A DNA stretch of 48,709 bases from CG2-30-44-17 sp964344725 (GCA_964344725.1 CAYFOI010000005.1:1-48709); one strand, 5' to 3'. Shown: positions 23,340 to 31,781, counted from the first letter of the stretch. Numbers and translations are program-made. The notes: generated by a model not told the origin, from the sequence alone.

Positions 23340-24292
23340 AAAAAGTAATCATCTTAGGTTCTACGGGGTCAATCGGCCGTCAGACGCTAGATGTTATTCG
23401 CGCAGCCAAAAACCAATTCAAAATCGTAGGACTTAGCGCCCATGCAAACGGAAAACTACTCGAGGCTCAGGCCAAGGAGTTCAATGTCAAACGGACAACA
23501 CTAATAGCTCCGGAAGACCTCGCTGCAGAGAAATGCGACATTGTTGTTAATGCAATTAGCGGTCTCGCTGGACTCCAGCCAACACTAGCCGCACTAAACG
23601 CAGGAAACAAAATTGCCCTTGCCAACAAAGAGTCAATCGTAGCAAAAGGCGACGAAATAATGGACATAGCCAAGTCTGGACAAATTATCCCTGTCGACTC
23701 GGAACACAGTGCTGTCTACCAATGTCTACAAGGACGAGATATAGACATGATAGACAAAATAATCCTGACATGTTCAGGCGGTCCGTTTTTCGGGAAGAAA
23801 AAAACAGATTTAAAAAACGTAACAGCAGAGCAGGCACTTGCTCACCCTACGTGGAAGATGGGCAAAAAAATCTCAATCGACTCAGCAACTCTGATGAACA
23901 AAGGATTCGAAATAATTGAGGCACACCATCTCTTCCAAGTCCCATATAAAAAAATCGAAACCCTGGTACACCCACAAAGTCTTGTGCACGGGATAGTACA
24001 ATTCAAAGATGGATCGCTGATAGCTCATGCATCACTACCTAATATGCAGATTCCAATTGCACATGCATTGGGTGCAAAAACATCTTTTCCAACATTGAAT
24101 TTAGCAGACAAAAAACTGGAATTTTTTGAGCCAGACCATGATACTTTTGAAGGAATAAAAATCGCACTTAAACATAGAGACCAAGGTGAGAAGTTGGTGG
24201 CAGCAAACGACACAGCAGTACAAAAATTCCTCGCAGGAGAAATAAAATTCCTCGACATATACAAAAAAATCAAAAAAAATCTAACAAGCTAA
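23336..24292 (+). CDS. dxr: 1-deoxy-D-xylulose 5-phosphate reductoisomerase, compact form
   Basis: The protein begins KKVIILGSTGSIGRQTLDVIRAA (NADPH-binding). Catalytic motifs follow: ALANKESIVAKGDEI, PVDSEHSAVYQCLQG, LTCSGGPFF, HPTWKMGKKISIDSATLMNKGFEIIEAHHLF and HPQSLVHGIVQFKDGS. It converts DXP to MEP. At 318 residues it is about 70 shorter than E. coli Dxr; the loss is mainly after the first Rossmann strands (between about 45 and 70) and in the C-terminal helical domain, while active-site residues remain. Its last codons (LTS then TAA) are formed by an 8-base repeat that leads into ispDF. Confidence 0.94.
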   Translation: MKKVIILGSTGSIGRQTLDVIRAAKNQFKIVGLSAHANGKLLEAQAKEFNVKRTTLIAPEDLAAEKCDIVVNAISGLAGLQPTLAALNAGNKIALANKESIVAKGDEIMDIAKSGQIIPVDSEHSAVYQCLQGRDIDMIDKIILTCSGGPFFGKKKTDLKNVTAEQALAHPTWKMGKKISIDSATLMNKGFEIIEAHHLFQVPYKKIETLVHPQSLVHGIVQFKDGSLIAHASLPNMQIPIAHALGAKTSFPTLNLADKKLEFFEPDHDTFEGIKIALKHRDQGEKLVAANDTAVQKFLAGEIKFLDIYKKIKKNLTS

Positions 24293-24303
24293 CAAGCTAA
24301 CAC
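24281..24303. repeat. Octanucleotide tract between dxr and ispDF
   Basis: CTAACAAG twice plus CTAACAC, ending directly at the ispDF ATG. It encodes the C-terminus and stop of dxr. It carries CTA in the direction of ispDF. Confidence 0.6.
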
Positions 24304-25473
24304 ATGAACATCGGAATAATCTTAGCAGCGGGACAGGGCTGGCGCCTCCAGGCCGGCACAAAGAAAGCTTTTGTAGAAGTGCTAGGCAAGCCTATCGTAT
24401 ATTTTTCTATGGCAGCCTTTTTAGATTCAGAAGACATTGACGCAATTGTAGTTGTAGTCCCAAAGGGCTCATTAAAAGAGTTTGATGATTTTGCAAATGA
24501 TGTGGCTATAGACAAAAAATTCATACGCATAACTGGCGCGGACTCAAGATTCGGATCACTAAAAAAAGCCGTAAAAATTTTGGAAAAGCATTTTCCCAAA
24601 AAACAGCTCGAAAACTCTAAAATCATCATACAAAACGCTGCCAATCCGCTAGCTACATTAAGCGAAATAAAAAAAGTATCAGACATGCTAGAAAAACACG
24701 AAGCCGCAGGCGTGGGAGTACCCTTGCAAGATACAATTAGACAAGTTTCACGTACAAGAACCGAAACTCTGCCGCGTGAAAACGTCTGGCGTATGCAAAC
24801 TCCCCAAGGCTTGAAATACAAAATTCTACTAGAAGGAATCAAGGCAACGAAAGACGAGCCGACAGATGATTTGCAATTAGCAGAAAACATTGGTATCAAG
24901 CCGAAACTTATTCCAGGCACAGCCCAGAATTTCAAAATCACTACACAAACAGACCTGGATATGTTCGAAGACATGCTGCTTTCTAGACGAGAATACAACG
25001 CAGGTCTCGGGGAAGACAGCCATGCTTTTTCTGAGTCAGGCCAGCTTACGCTAGGGAGCATCAAAATCCAAAAACACCCAAAACTTGAAGCAGATTCAGA
25101 CGGGGATGTCATGTTGCACTCACTTATTACGGCAATATTGCAAGGCTTAGGCCTGGGGTCGCTTGGCCCGTTTGCTGAACCCATGATCGAAGAAGGGATC
25201 ACCGACAGCAAAGAGTATTTAATGCGAATTTTGGAACTGATGGACGACGAAAATTGGGAGCTCGACGGAATAGAATTTGTATTTGAATGCTTAGAGCCGA
25301 AAATAGACAAGATTTCAGGCAAATTAAAAAAATCTATAGCAAAACTATGTGGAATCGATGAAAGAAAAATAAGCATCGCAGCACATACCGGCGACGGGCT
25401 CACAGCTTTCGCAAGAGGCGAAGGAATAAGGTGCCAGTGTTTAGTAACCTTAGCAAGAATATGGTTAGAATAA
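24304..25473 (+). CDS. ispDF: Bifunctional IspD-IspF fusion of the MEP pathway
   Basis: Residues 1 to about 222 are IspD (MEP cytidylyltransferase): IGIILAAGQGWRLQAGTKKAF, VPLQDTIRQV and VWRMQTPQGLKYKIL. Residues about 232-389 are IspF (MEcPP synthase): GLGEDSHAF (metal-binding Asp and His), LEADSDGDVMLHSLITAIL, and the ending TGDGLTAFARGEGIRCQCLVTL. The fusion covers two non-consecutive steps separated by IspE, encoded next. The IspF substrate loop reads TGDGL rather than the common TTEGLGF. Start ATG directly follows the octamer repeat. Confidence 0.94.
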   Translation: MNIGIILAAGQGWRLQAGTKKAFVEVLGKPIVYFSMAAFLDSEDIDAIVVVVPKGSLKEFDDFANDVAIDKKFIRITGADSRFGSLKKAVKILEKHFPKKQLENSKIIIQNAANPLATLSEIKKVSDMLEKHEAAGVGVPLQDTIRQVSRTRTETLPRENVWRMQTPQGLKYKILLEGIKATKDEPTDDLQLAENIGIKPKLIPGTAQNFKITTQTDLDMFEDMLLSRREYNAGLGEDSHAFSESGQLTLGSIKIQKHPKLEADSDGDVMLHSLITAILQGLGLGSLGPFAEPMIEEGITDSKEYLMRILELMDDENWELDGIEFVFECLEPKIDKISGKLKKSIAKLCGIDERKISIAAHTGDGLTAFARGEGIRCQCLVTLARIWLE

Positions 25474-26150
25474 AGGCCCACGCAAAAATCAACTTAGCGC
25501 TCGACATATTGGGCAAAGATCTAAATACTGGATACCATTTTGTCGAAACAGTCATTTGTGAGGTGCCAGATCTTTACGATGAAATCGAGATCCTTCCATC
25601 AAATGAGCTTATCGTAGAAACAAATATCCCAGAGCTAAACAACACAGACAATCTCGCTTACAAGGCAGCCAAGTTATTGAACGCAAATGCAAAAATAAGA
25701 ATCAAAAAAAACATCCCAATCGCTTCAGGCTTGGGTGGGGGCTCAAGCGATGCAGCAGCGGTTTTGAAAGTGCTAGGTGAAGATCGGACACAACAAGAAT
25801 TATCCCAACTCGCAGCACAACTTGGCATGGATGTGCCGTTTTTTATTCTTGGGGGAGTTTGTAGAGGCACTCATTATGGAGAACAGGTCGAGCGAATAAA
25901 TACAAATCTAAAGTTAAATCCTCAAATACTCTTAGGGAATAAAACTGTGTCTACACGCGATGCTTACGCAAGCCTAGATCTTTCTAACGCAGGCAAGAAT
26001 CACGACAAAACGAAAGCTCTAATAAGAGCTTTAGAAAAAGACAACATGCAAGGTGTTATTACAAATATCCACAACGACTTCGATATACAAACAGAAAGTC
26101 CTTGGCTGACGGGATCAGGTAGCGCAAGATTCCAGTTTTCTACTCAATAG
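25461..26150 (+). CDS. ispE: IspE, 4-diphosphocytidyl-2-C-methyl-D-erythritol kinase, compact form
   Basis: With the ATG at 25461 the 229-residue product starts MVRIKAHAKINLALDILGK, as in GHMP-family IspE. The ATP-binding loop IPIASGLGGGSSDAAAVL (about 80-97) and the closing SPWLTGSGSARFQF are intact. It phosphorylates CDP-ME. It is about 50 residues shorter than the E. coli enzyme. The gene overlaps ispDF by 13 bases. A frame extension to 25431 would overlap ispDF more and adds non-homologous residues. Confidence 0.93.
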   Translation: MVRIKAHAKINLALDILGKDLNTGYHFVETVICEVPDLYDEIEILPSNELIVETNIPELNNTDNLAYKAAKLLNANAKIRIKKNIPIASGLGGGSSDAAAVLKVLGEDRTQQELSQLAAQLGMDVPFFILGGVCRGTHYGEQVERINTNLKLNPQILLGNKTVSTRDAYASLDLSNAGKNHDKTKALIRALEKDNMQGVITNIHNDFDIQTESPWLTGSGSARFQFSTQ

Positions 26151-26174
26151 TAGAAAAATTTTTCGTAAAAACAA

Positions 26175-26206
26175 CCTGTAAAGTGTAAAGACACAGGCCT
26201 GTTTTG
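26175..26206 (+). terminator. Weak terminator-like structure after ispE
   Basis: CCTGT and ACAGG can pair (with inner GTGT/ACAC), followed by CCTGTTTT. The stem is short and the T-run is only four, so this is a weak call. Confidence 0.3.
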
Positions 26207-26271
26207 CATAAAAATAAACAAACAACCAAACAAGATGTATTTTGGTCGTCTTACAAGTAACCAACTCTATT

Positions 26272-27804
26272 ATGAACAGGCCAAAAATAGCACTAACTCA
26301 GCCTATTGCTAAAGCGGGTGAATCATTGGGGATACAAAAAGCACCTGCGGGAATAATGTCGTTAGCAGCTCAACTAATCAGAGAGGGATTTGTTGTAAAA
26401 ATGTTCCACGCGGAAATGAACGAAAGCTTCAGGCAAGAGTTGAGAGAATTCGGACCAAACTATGTATGTATATCAACAATGACTCCAAATGCACCTGACG
26501 GATTCGAAGTCGCCAAAATAACAAAAGGAATAAACGATGAAATCACAACGATTATGGGTGGATGGCATGTCTGGGGATGTGCAAAAGCCTACCAAGAAGG
26601 CAGTGACCAGGAAAGCTTGCAAGAGATAATGGATGCCGACATAGATTATGCAGTACAAGGGGAAGGAGATATTACATTGCCGAGATTAATACAATCACTA
26701 GAAGAAGGTAGTGACGTAACAGATTTGCCAGGACTAATTGTTACGAGGGATGGCGAAATTCATGTCAATGAGCCAAGTCGAATAGAAGACTTAGACAAGT
26801 TAGCAGATCCATCATACGAAGGACTGCCAATGAATATATATAGAGACAAGAGAACGGGAGCACTCGATCTCAGTATCCATGCCAAAAGAGCATGCAGATT
26901 TTCATGTAACTTCTGTTCTACAGCAAGTTCATACGGGAGAGGAGTTAGAAAATTCAGTCCAGACAGAACGGTAGGTAATTTAGAAAGAATTTTGGAGGGA
27001 TTTAAGCCAGAAGTAATCACGTTCACGGACGAAGATTTTTTTGCCGATTTAAGATGGGTAGAGGAGGTTGTTACTCTCATAGAACAAACAGGATTGCATG
27101 AAAAGTATGGAACAACATTTGATACATTTGCATCAGCACCAGACTTAATTAGGCTCAAGAGAACAGGTCGAAAAAACCTATTAGAAAGGATGGCTGCAGT
27201 TGGTTTTGGAAGCTTTACGATAGGAATAGAATCATTTGTGCCAAAAACACTTAGAAAATACGGCAAGGAACCTATGATTTTAGCAACCATGACGCGAGAC
27301 GAGAAGTCTGCATACAGGGAGAATCCCACGCCAGAAGAATTAGTAGATCAGCATTTCAAAGCTACGCAGGAAGCTATCGATTTTGCACTTGAATGTGGAA
27401 TCCTGTGTGTTGGAGATTATATGGTAGGCAACCCAAATGAGACCCAAGAAGAAACGACGAAAGGATTCGAAAAATTCAGCTCATTAAGAAATTTATTCCT
27501 AGCATATATACCGACACTAACTCCTTATCCAGGAACAGCTTTATGGGGGGAAGCATACGAATCAGGCCGCCTAAAAAGAACCGACGAAGGTGGTATAGAT
27601 TGGCGTACTTTCAACGCAAGCGATGGAGCAATGGAGATGCCTTACGACGTCGCAAAATTTAGAAATAAATTAGAGCGCAAATTCTACACATCGCCTAGAT
27701 ACATTGCGGACATGACGAAATTCCTTTGGAAAAATCCCAAAGCTTACAAAATGTTTTTAGCACGATATAAATACTTAGCAAAACGCGCTCTTAATCTTCA
27801 GTAG
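26272..27804 (+). CDS. B12-binding-type radical SAM protein
   Basis: The N-terminal 190 residues resemble the cobalamin-binding domain of class B radical SAM enzymes (APAGIMSLAAQLIREGFVVKMFHAEM, YVCISTMTPN, TTIMGGWHVWG, DYAVQGEGDITLPRLI). The radical SAM motif CRFSCNFC (about 207-214) follows, with TDEDFF and GIESF downstream and a C-terminal region with PTLTPYPGTALWGEAYESGRL. Such enzymes include methylases and BchE/HpnP-like proteins; the substrate is not predictable. The start MNRPKIALTQP at 26272 is chosen over one 10 codons earlier. Its 3' end overlaps the convergent regulator by 14 bases. Confidence 0.87.
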   Translation: MNRPKIALTQPIAKAGESLGIQKAPAGIMSLAAQLIREGFVVKMFHAEMNESFRQELREFGPNYVCISTMTPNAPDGFEVAKITKGINDEITTIMGGWHVWGCAKAYQEGSDQESLQEIMDADIDYAVQGEGDITLPRLIQSLEEGSDVTDLPGLIVTRDGEIHVNEPSRIEDLDKLADPSYEGLPMNIYRDKRTGALDLSIHAKRACRFSCNFCSTASSYGRGVRKFSPDRTVGNLERILEGFKPEVITFTDEDFFADLRWVEEVVTLIEQTGLHEKYGTTFDTFASAPDLIRLKRTGRKNLLERMAAVGFGSFTIGIESFVPKTLRKYGKEPMILATMTRDEKSAYRENPTPEELVDQHFKATQEAIDFALECGILCVGDYMVGNPNETQEETTKGFEKFSSLRNLFLAYIPTLTPYPGTALWGEAYESGRLKRTDEGGIDWRTFNASDGAMEMPYDVAKFRNKLERKFYTSPRYIADMTKFLWKNPKAYKMFLARYKYLAKRALNLQ

Positions 27805-28543
27805 AACCCCAAAGCTTTTGATACTGTATAAGCTTAGCACGCGAAACTTCAGGCGACTCAATCTTGGTCATATTGATCTTGCCCTCTGAATCTTTGTAAA
27901 AACTCAAATACGTATCACCAAACAGATAGCTAAATTCCAACGGATACTCGCCATTTCTCACAAATTTAGTTTCGCGTTTTTCACCAGCATCACGTCCGGC
28001 GAGATCCTTCGAATAGTCACTATTATCAAAAATAATCGCATCGGCGAAAGCACCTTTGCGAGAACGACTTTTTATAAAATCTTTCTCAATCGTAGGCCCA
28101 AAAAACTTCATAACAGCTTCAAAAGAGCCAACGCACCAAATAAAGTCGTCAATCTTCGCAGGTATATTTAAATAAAAATCAGTAAGATCATCCTCGGAAA
28201 AAACTTCAACTTCAGAAGGCATCGAAGAAAGCCTAGCCATATCTTTCAGTTTGCCAGCAGTTCTTTGCATCTTTCTGCCATCAACTTCAAACTTTTTAGC
28301 GACCTTATCTAGAGGTATAGCTGTGAAAGTAATAGGCCCTTTTTTCTCTGATGGGATGACAAAACCTTTCTCGGAAAGGGCGTGTAATATTTTATATACA
28401 CCGGCCATACTAAACTTAACTTTTCCTTTCAAATAAGAAGCATCGCAACCTGGTGATTTCAAGATAGCAAAATATACTTTAGCCTCTCCCTCGGTAAGGC
28501 CAATACTGGTCAAAACTTGTTGTAGATACTGTTTTATCCTCAT
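27791..28543 (-). CDS. TrmB-family transcriptional regulator
   Basis: The 250 residues start MRIKQYLQQVLTSIGLTEGEAKVYFAIL and continue into a winged helix (VYKILHALSEKGFVIP), the TrmB N-terminal HTH. A PLD-like TrmB sensor domain follows (about 95-245; DDFIWCVGSFEAVMKFFG, ADAIIFDNSD). TrmB regulators sense sugars or other metabolites in archaea and some bacteria. The start at 28543 is supported by a promoter whose -10 ends 10 bases upstream, so the transcript is almost leaderless; the longer frame would begin upstream of that -10. Convergent overlap with the radical SAM gene suggests linkage. Confidence 0.82.
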   Translation of the reverse strand: MRIKQYLQQVLTSIGLTEGEAKVYFAILKSPGCDASYLKGKVKFSMAGVYKILHALSEKGFVIPSEKKGPITFTAIPLDKVAKKFEVDGRKMQRTAGKLKDMARLSSMPSEVEVFSEDDLTDFYLNIPAKIDDFIWCVGSFEAVMKFFGPTIEKDFIKSRSRKGAFADAIIFDNSDYSKDLAGRDAGEKRETKFVRNGEYPLEFSYLFGDTYLSFYKDSEGKINMTKIESPEVSRAKLIQYQKLWGSTED

Positions 28544-28552
28544 AGAACGCGA

Positions 28553-28581
28553 ACAGTACCACAAAAAACCACCTTCGTCAA
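28553..28581 (-). promoter_or_regulatory. Promoter of the TrmB-family regulator gene
   Basis: On the minus strand TTGACG (28576-28581), a 17-base spacer ending TGG, and TACTGT (28553-28558). Confidence 0.55.
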
Positions 28582-28594
28582 CCCTCTTCGCCTC

Positions 28595-28654
28595 CTACAA
28601 CCTACAGCCTACAACCTACCAGCTACAAGCTACAACCTACAAGCTACAAGCTAG
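28595..28654. repeat. Long heptanucleotide array at the 3' end of recR
   Basis: Eight consecutive 7-base units of consensus CTACAAS (CTACAAC, CTACAGC, CTACCAG, CTACAAG variants) plus CTAG. This is the cleanest array in the window. It encodes the last two residues and the TAG stop of recR. Confidence 0.75.
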
Positions 28655-29246
28655 TCCTCCCACTCATCGCCCTCATAATAGTAGTTTGATCTGCGTATTC
28701 AATGTCTCCACCAGAAGGTAATCCACGAGCAATTCGGGTAATACGGACGTCATAATCTGCAAGCATTTTCCCAATATACAAGCCAGTTGCCTCCCCTTCC
28801 AGGCTCGGATTAGTAGCAATTATAACTTCCTTAACAGAACCACTTGCAATACGATTCTGTAATTCCTTCATCTTAAGCTCATCGGGCCCAATGCCATCAA
28901 GCGGAGAAATCGCTCCATGCAGAACATGATACAGACCTTTGTATTCGCCGGTTTTTTCGATAGCGATCAAATCCATCGGATCTTCTACAACACAAACAGT
29001 ACTGCGATCACGCGATTCGTCTTTGCAGATATCACATTTTTCGGAAGTAGCCAGCGTAAAACATTCTTGGCAAAACACAATTCCATCTTTAACCCGAGTA
29101 AGAGCATCCGCCAAGTCACGAGCAGCAAAATCAGGACTTTTTAAAATATGAAAAGCAAGTCTCTGCGCAGTCTTAGGGCCAATCCCAGGCAAACGGTTAA
29201 ATTCGGTTATAAGTTCGTCGATATTTTTTGGAAGATATTTAGCCAT
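28644..29246 (-). CDS. recR: Recombination protein RecR
   Basis: The 200 residues match RecR: helix-hairpin-helix FNRLPGIGPKTAQRLAFHIL (about 13-32), a C4 zinc finger CQECFTLATSEKCDIC (about 57-72), and a Toprim domain (VCVVEDPMDLIAIEKTG, IIATNPSLEGEATGLYI). RecR, with RecO/RecF, loads RecA at gaps. The gene overlaps folE by 8 bases. Its end (SL, TAG) is encoded by the heptamer array. Confidence 0.97.
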   Translation of the reverse strand: MAKYLPKNIDELITEFNRLPGIGPKTAQRLAFHILKSPDFAARDLADALTRVKDGIVFCQECFTLATSEKCDICKDESRDRSTVCVVEDPMDLIAIEKTGEYKGLYHVLHGAISPLDGIGPDELKMKELQNRIASGSVKEVIIATNPSLEGEATGLYIGKMLADYDVRITRIARGLPSGGDIEYADQTTIMRAMSGRTSL

Positions 29247-29775
29247 TAATCAGTTTTAAAAACTCGTTTCTGGTATCGGTATTCTTTTTAAACAGTCCGC
29301 GCAAAGCTGAAGTCGTCACATTGCTATTCTGTTTTTCAACACCGCGTGCCATCATACAAAGATGCTTCGCTTCAATAATAACAGCAACGCCACGTGGATG
29401 TAATGTTTCATCAAGCGCATCTGCAATTTGTTGGGTAAGGCGCTCTTGGTTTTGCAATCTACGAGCAAAAATCTCTACTAATCTTGGGAATTTTGAAAGA
29501 CCAACAATCTTCCCATTAGGGATATAAGCAATATGAACTCTCCCAAAGAAAGGCATCATATGATGCTCACAAGTACTAAAAAACTCAATATCTTTAACAA
29601 CAATCATCTCGTCATAATTCTCCCCGTCAAAAGTCTTGATAACCTCTTTCGGATCTTTCCCGTAGCCACCAAAAAGCTTCTTCACCATGCGCTCGACACG
29701 CTCAGGCGTCTCAAGCAGCCCCTCTCGATCAGGATCATCTCCAATAGCTTTGAAAAATTCTCTAAGATTTTGCAT
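29239..29775 (-). CDS. folE: GTP cyclohydrolase I
   Basis: The 178 residues match FolE: DPDREGLLETPERVERMVKKLFGGY, the zinc ligands in FFSTCEHHMMPFFGRVHIAYIP, GLSKFPRLVEIFARRLQNQERLT, and CMMARGVEKQNSNVTTSALRG. It converts GTP to dihydroneopterin triphosphate, first step of folate synthesis (and a queuosine-pathway precursor). The frame could start one codon earlier at GTG; ATG at 29775 is preferred. It overlaps pdxT upstream (14 bases) and recR downstream (8 bases), so the three are probably translated in coupling. Confidence 0.96.
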   Translation of the reverse strand: MQNLREFFKAIGDDPDREGLLETPERVERMVKKLFGGYGKDPKEVIKTFDGENYDEMIVVKDIEFFSTCEHHMMPFFGRVHIAYIPNGKIVGLSKFPRLVEIFARRLQNQERLTQQIADALDETLHPRGVAVIIEAKHLCMMARGVEKQNSNVTTSALRGLFKKNTDTRNEFLKLING

Positions 29776-30334
29776 CACACATTTTTAAGAAATATTTATG
29801 CACAGCAGGGTCATCGGTTAGCTCAGGATGAAAAGTTGAAACCAACATACTCCCCTGGCGGCACATTATAATATCAGATTTGTATTTAGCCAAAATTTCC
29901 ACGTCATCCGAAACACTCAAAATCCTCGGTGCCCGAATAAAAACCGCATGCAATAGCTTTCCAAAAACCTCAATATCAGTCTCAAAGCTATCAAGCTGCC
30001 TCCCGTAAGAATTCCGCTCAACATCTATATCCATCAAGCCAAGATTGTCAGCCTTTTGCTCGCCAGAAATAGTCTTCGCAAGCAAAATAGCCCCAGCACA
30101 AGTTCCATAAACAGGCATGCCAGCGCGGGCACGCTTCTTAATAGCCTTATCAAGACCCTCTAGCTTGAGTAATTTCCCAATAGTCGTGCTCTCGCCTCCA
30201 GGCATCGCCAAGCAATCCACTTGCTCAAGATCTTCACAAGTACGTACTTCAATAACTTCATCTGCCCCCGCCCTTTTAAGAGCAGAAACATGCTCAGTCA
30301 CTGAACCTTGAATTGCGAGCACACCTGCTTTCAT
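29762..30334 (-). CDS. pdxT: PLP synthase glutaminase subunit PdxT
   Basis: The 190 residues match PdxT: MKAGVLAIQGSVTEHVSAL, LAMPGGESTTIGKLL, nucleophile cysteine in VYGTCAGAILLA (about 79), and the His-Glu pair in STFHPELTDD. It releases ammonia from glutamine for PdxS. The pdxS gene is 159 bases upstream, with a strong hairpin and a heptamer tract in between; the tract abuts the ATG. Ends in TAG within folE. Confidence 0.96.
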   Translation of the reverse strand: MKAGVLAIQGSVTEHVSALKRAGADEVIEVRTCEDLEQVDCLAMPGGESTTIGKLLKLEGLDKAIKKRARAGMPVYGTCAGAILLAKTISGEQKADNLGLMDIDVERNSYGRQLDSFETDIEVFGKLLHAVFIRAPRILSVSDDVEILAKYKSDIIMCRQGSMLVSTFHPELTDDPAVHKYFLKMCDAKS

Positions 30335-30369
30335 GAGTAGTTTGTAATATGTAGTACGTAGTGAGTAGT
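30335..30369. repeat. Heptanucleotide tract directly before the pdxT start
   Basis: Five contiguous GAGTAGT/ATGTAGT-type units begin at the base next to the pdxT ATG. In gene direction they read as ACTACNN/CTA units. The geometry is the same as before holB. Confidence 0.65.
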
Positions 30370-30430
30370 AAATGGTATAGCTACTGGAAGAACACTAGCT
30401 CAAGGTTTTTATAATATCTAGAGCGACCTT

Positions 30431-30463
30431 GGAAACGTCTCGCCGGATAATGCGAGACTTTCC
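30431..30463 (-). other. Strong hairpin between pdxS and pdxT
   Basis: Twelve base pairs with one bulge: GGAAAGTCTCGC pairs with GCGAGACGTTTCC around an 8-base loop. No T-run follows, so it is more likely an mRNA-stabilising or regulatory element than a terminator. A second CAAGGT/ACCTTG inverted repeat lies just downstream. Confidence 0.6.
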
Positions 30464-30493
30464 CGGGAGCGAAAGATATTCATAAAAAACTCT

Positions 30494-31381
30494 CTACCAG
30501 CCCCGGTCAGCAAACTTATCCTCAAGTTTCCCGATCTCAAGACTATCCATCGCTTCACCAAGCCCTTCAGAAGCTTTAGCAACTCTCGCTGGATCATTGA
30601 AATGCATCACAGCCTCGACAATAGCCTTGGCTCTTTTCTTAGGATCAGAAGATTTGAAAATCCCACTTCCGACAAAAACACCATCACATCCAAGTTGCAT
30701 CATCATCGCAGCGTCAGCAGGAGTTGCGATTCCTCCAGCAGCAAAATTCACAACGGGGAATTCTCCATCTTTAGCAACCTTTTCAACCAGTTCTAGAGAT
30801 ACGCGCATGTCAGCAGCAGCTTCTTTCCTCTGCTTAGCATTCATCTTTGTAAGCGCATCAAGCTCACGCATAATTTTCTTCCAATGGCGAACAGCTTCTA
30901 CTACGTTCCCTGTTCCAGCTTCACCTTTCGTACGGATCATCGCAGCGCCTTCATCAATTCTGCGCATCGCTTCTCCAAGCCCGGTAGCTCCACAGACAAA
31001 AGGCACTTTGAATTGAGATTTGTCTACATGAGCTTCTTCATCAGCAGGAGTTAAAACCTCGCTTTCATCAATATAATCAATCCCAAGAGCCTCAAGGATT
31101 TGAGCCTCAACAAAATGGCCAATACGAACCTTCGCCATTACCGGAATAGAAACAGCTTTCATGATTCCCTTTATCATTTTAGGATCGCTCATTCTAGCAA
31201 CGCCGCCGTCTCTCCGGATATCAGAAGGCACACGCTCTAGAGCCATAACAGCGACAGCTCCTGCATTCTCAGCAATCTTGGCTTGTTCAGGATCTACAAC
31301 GTCCATAATAACCCCGCCTTTCAGCATTTGAGCGAGTCCTTTTTTGAGTTTCTTTGTGTTTTTCTGAGCTTTTTTAGGCAT
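30494..31381 (-). CDS. pdxS: PLP synthase subunit PdxS
   Basis: The 295 residues match PdxS throughout: GLAQMLKGGVIMDVVDPEQAKIAENAGAVAVMALE, RMSDPKMI, the Schiff-base lysine in IPVMAKVRIGHF, FVCGATGLGEAMRRI, IRTKGEAGTGNVVEAV, NFAAGGIATPADAAMMMQLGCDGVFVGSGIF. It builds pyridoxal 5'-phosphate from ribose 5-phosphate, glyceraldehyde 3-phosphate and ammonia. A TTGTTT/TAGAAT promoter lies just upstream. The preceding gene is a small TrmB-like regulator whose promoter shares a 12-base core with this one. Confidence 0.98.
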   Translation of the reverse strand: MPKKAQKNTKKLKKGLAQMLKGGVIMDVVDPEQAKIAENAGAVAVMALERVPSDIRRDGGVARMSDPKMIKGIMKAVSIPVMAKVRIGHFVEAQILEALGIDYIDESEVLTPADEEAHVDKSQFKVPFVCGATGLGEAMRRIDEGAAMIRTKGEAGTGNVVEAVRHWKKIMRELDALTKMNAKQRKEAAADMRVSLELVEKVAKDGEFPVVNFAAGGIATPADAAMMMQLGCDGVFVGSGIFKSSDPKKRAKAIVEAVMHFNDPARVAKASEGLGEAMDSLEIGKLEDKFADRGW

Positions 31382-31414
31382 GATGAAAGTAATTTAAAGG
31401 AAAAATGCAGAGCG

Positions 31415-31443
31415 ATTCTACCTTTAAGAAAGCGAAAAAACAA
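31415..31443 (-). promoter_or_regulatory. pdxS promoter
   Basis: On the minus strand TTGTTT (31438-31443), a 17-base spacer and TAGAAT (31415-31420). TAGAATCGCTCT (31409-31420) is identical to the -10 region of the upstream regulator gene. The -35 lies in the T-run of the preceding terminator. Confidence 0.6.
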
Positions 31444-31462
31444 TAGCCTTGATATGGCTTTG
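31435..31462 (-). terminator. Terminator of the small TrmB-like gene
   Basis: CAAAGCC pairs with GGCTATTG (one bulge) around a 7-base loop, followed by six T. It overlaps the stop codon of the gene by no more than its 5' arm region and the pdxS promoter on the other side. Confidence 0.5.
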
Positions 31463-31463
31463 C

Positions 31464-31781
31464 CTAAGTATTAGCAGGAAGCACAGGTATTAACATTTTC
31501 AACTTATTTTCAGCTTCAAGAATAATAAGCCGTTTGATTTTGAGCATGTCCAAAAGCTTGTTCGGGGTACAGGGATAAAAATGTTTGATGTTATTATGAC
31601 TTTTCATCTTAAAAATACCTCTCGAGCATAAGTGTTTAAGATGATTATAAGTGTCCACTCTGCTAAATTCAGCTTTACGCGCAATTACGCTAGCCGGTTG
31701 AGATCCTAGCTCCAAGGCTGCTAAATAGATTTTTTCATCCTTCGATGATAAGCCTAAAGCTTTGAAAACATCGCCTAACAT
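31464..31781 (-). CDS. Small TrmB-type winged-helix regulator
   Basis: The start at 31781 gives 105 residues: MLGDVFKALGLSSKDEKIYLAALELGSQPASVIARKAEFSRVDTYNHLKHLCSRGI is a TrmB-like HTH, followed by a short wing and a helical end (KLLDMLKIKRLIILEAENKLKML). No sensor domain is present. The gene has a TTGACA-17-TAGAAT promoter and sits between carB and pdxS, so it may control itself and pdxS; that is inferred from a shared 12-base promoter sequence. The longer frame to 31841 would run through this promoter. Confidence 0.72.
   Translation of the reverse strand: MLGDVFKALGLSSKDEKIYLAALELGSQPASVIARKAEFSRVDTYNHLKHLCSRGIFKMKSHNNIKHFYPCTPNKLLDMLKIKRLIILEAENKLKMLIPVLPANT

Noticed and set aside
24297..25481. 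394-codon minus-strand frame opposite ispDF
   Set aside because: Ser/Phe-rich shadow of the clearly conserved ispDF gene.
28595..28654. CRISPR-like appearance of the regular repeats
   Set aside because: Units are 7 bases, contiguous and without spacers; no cas genes in the window.
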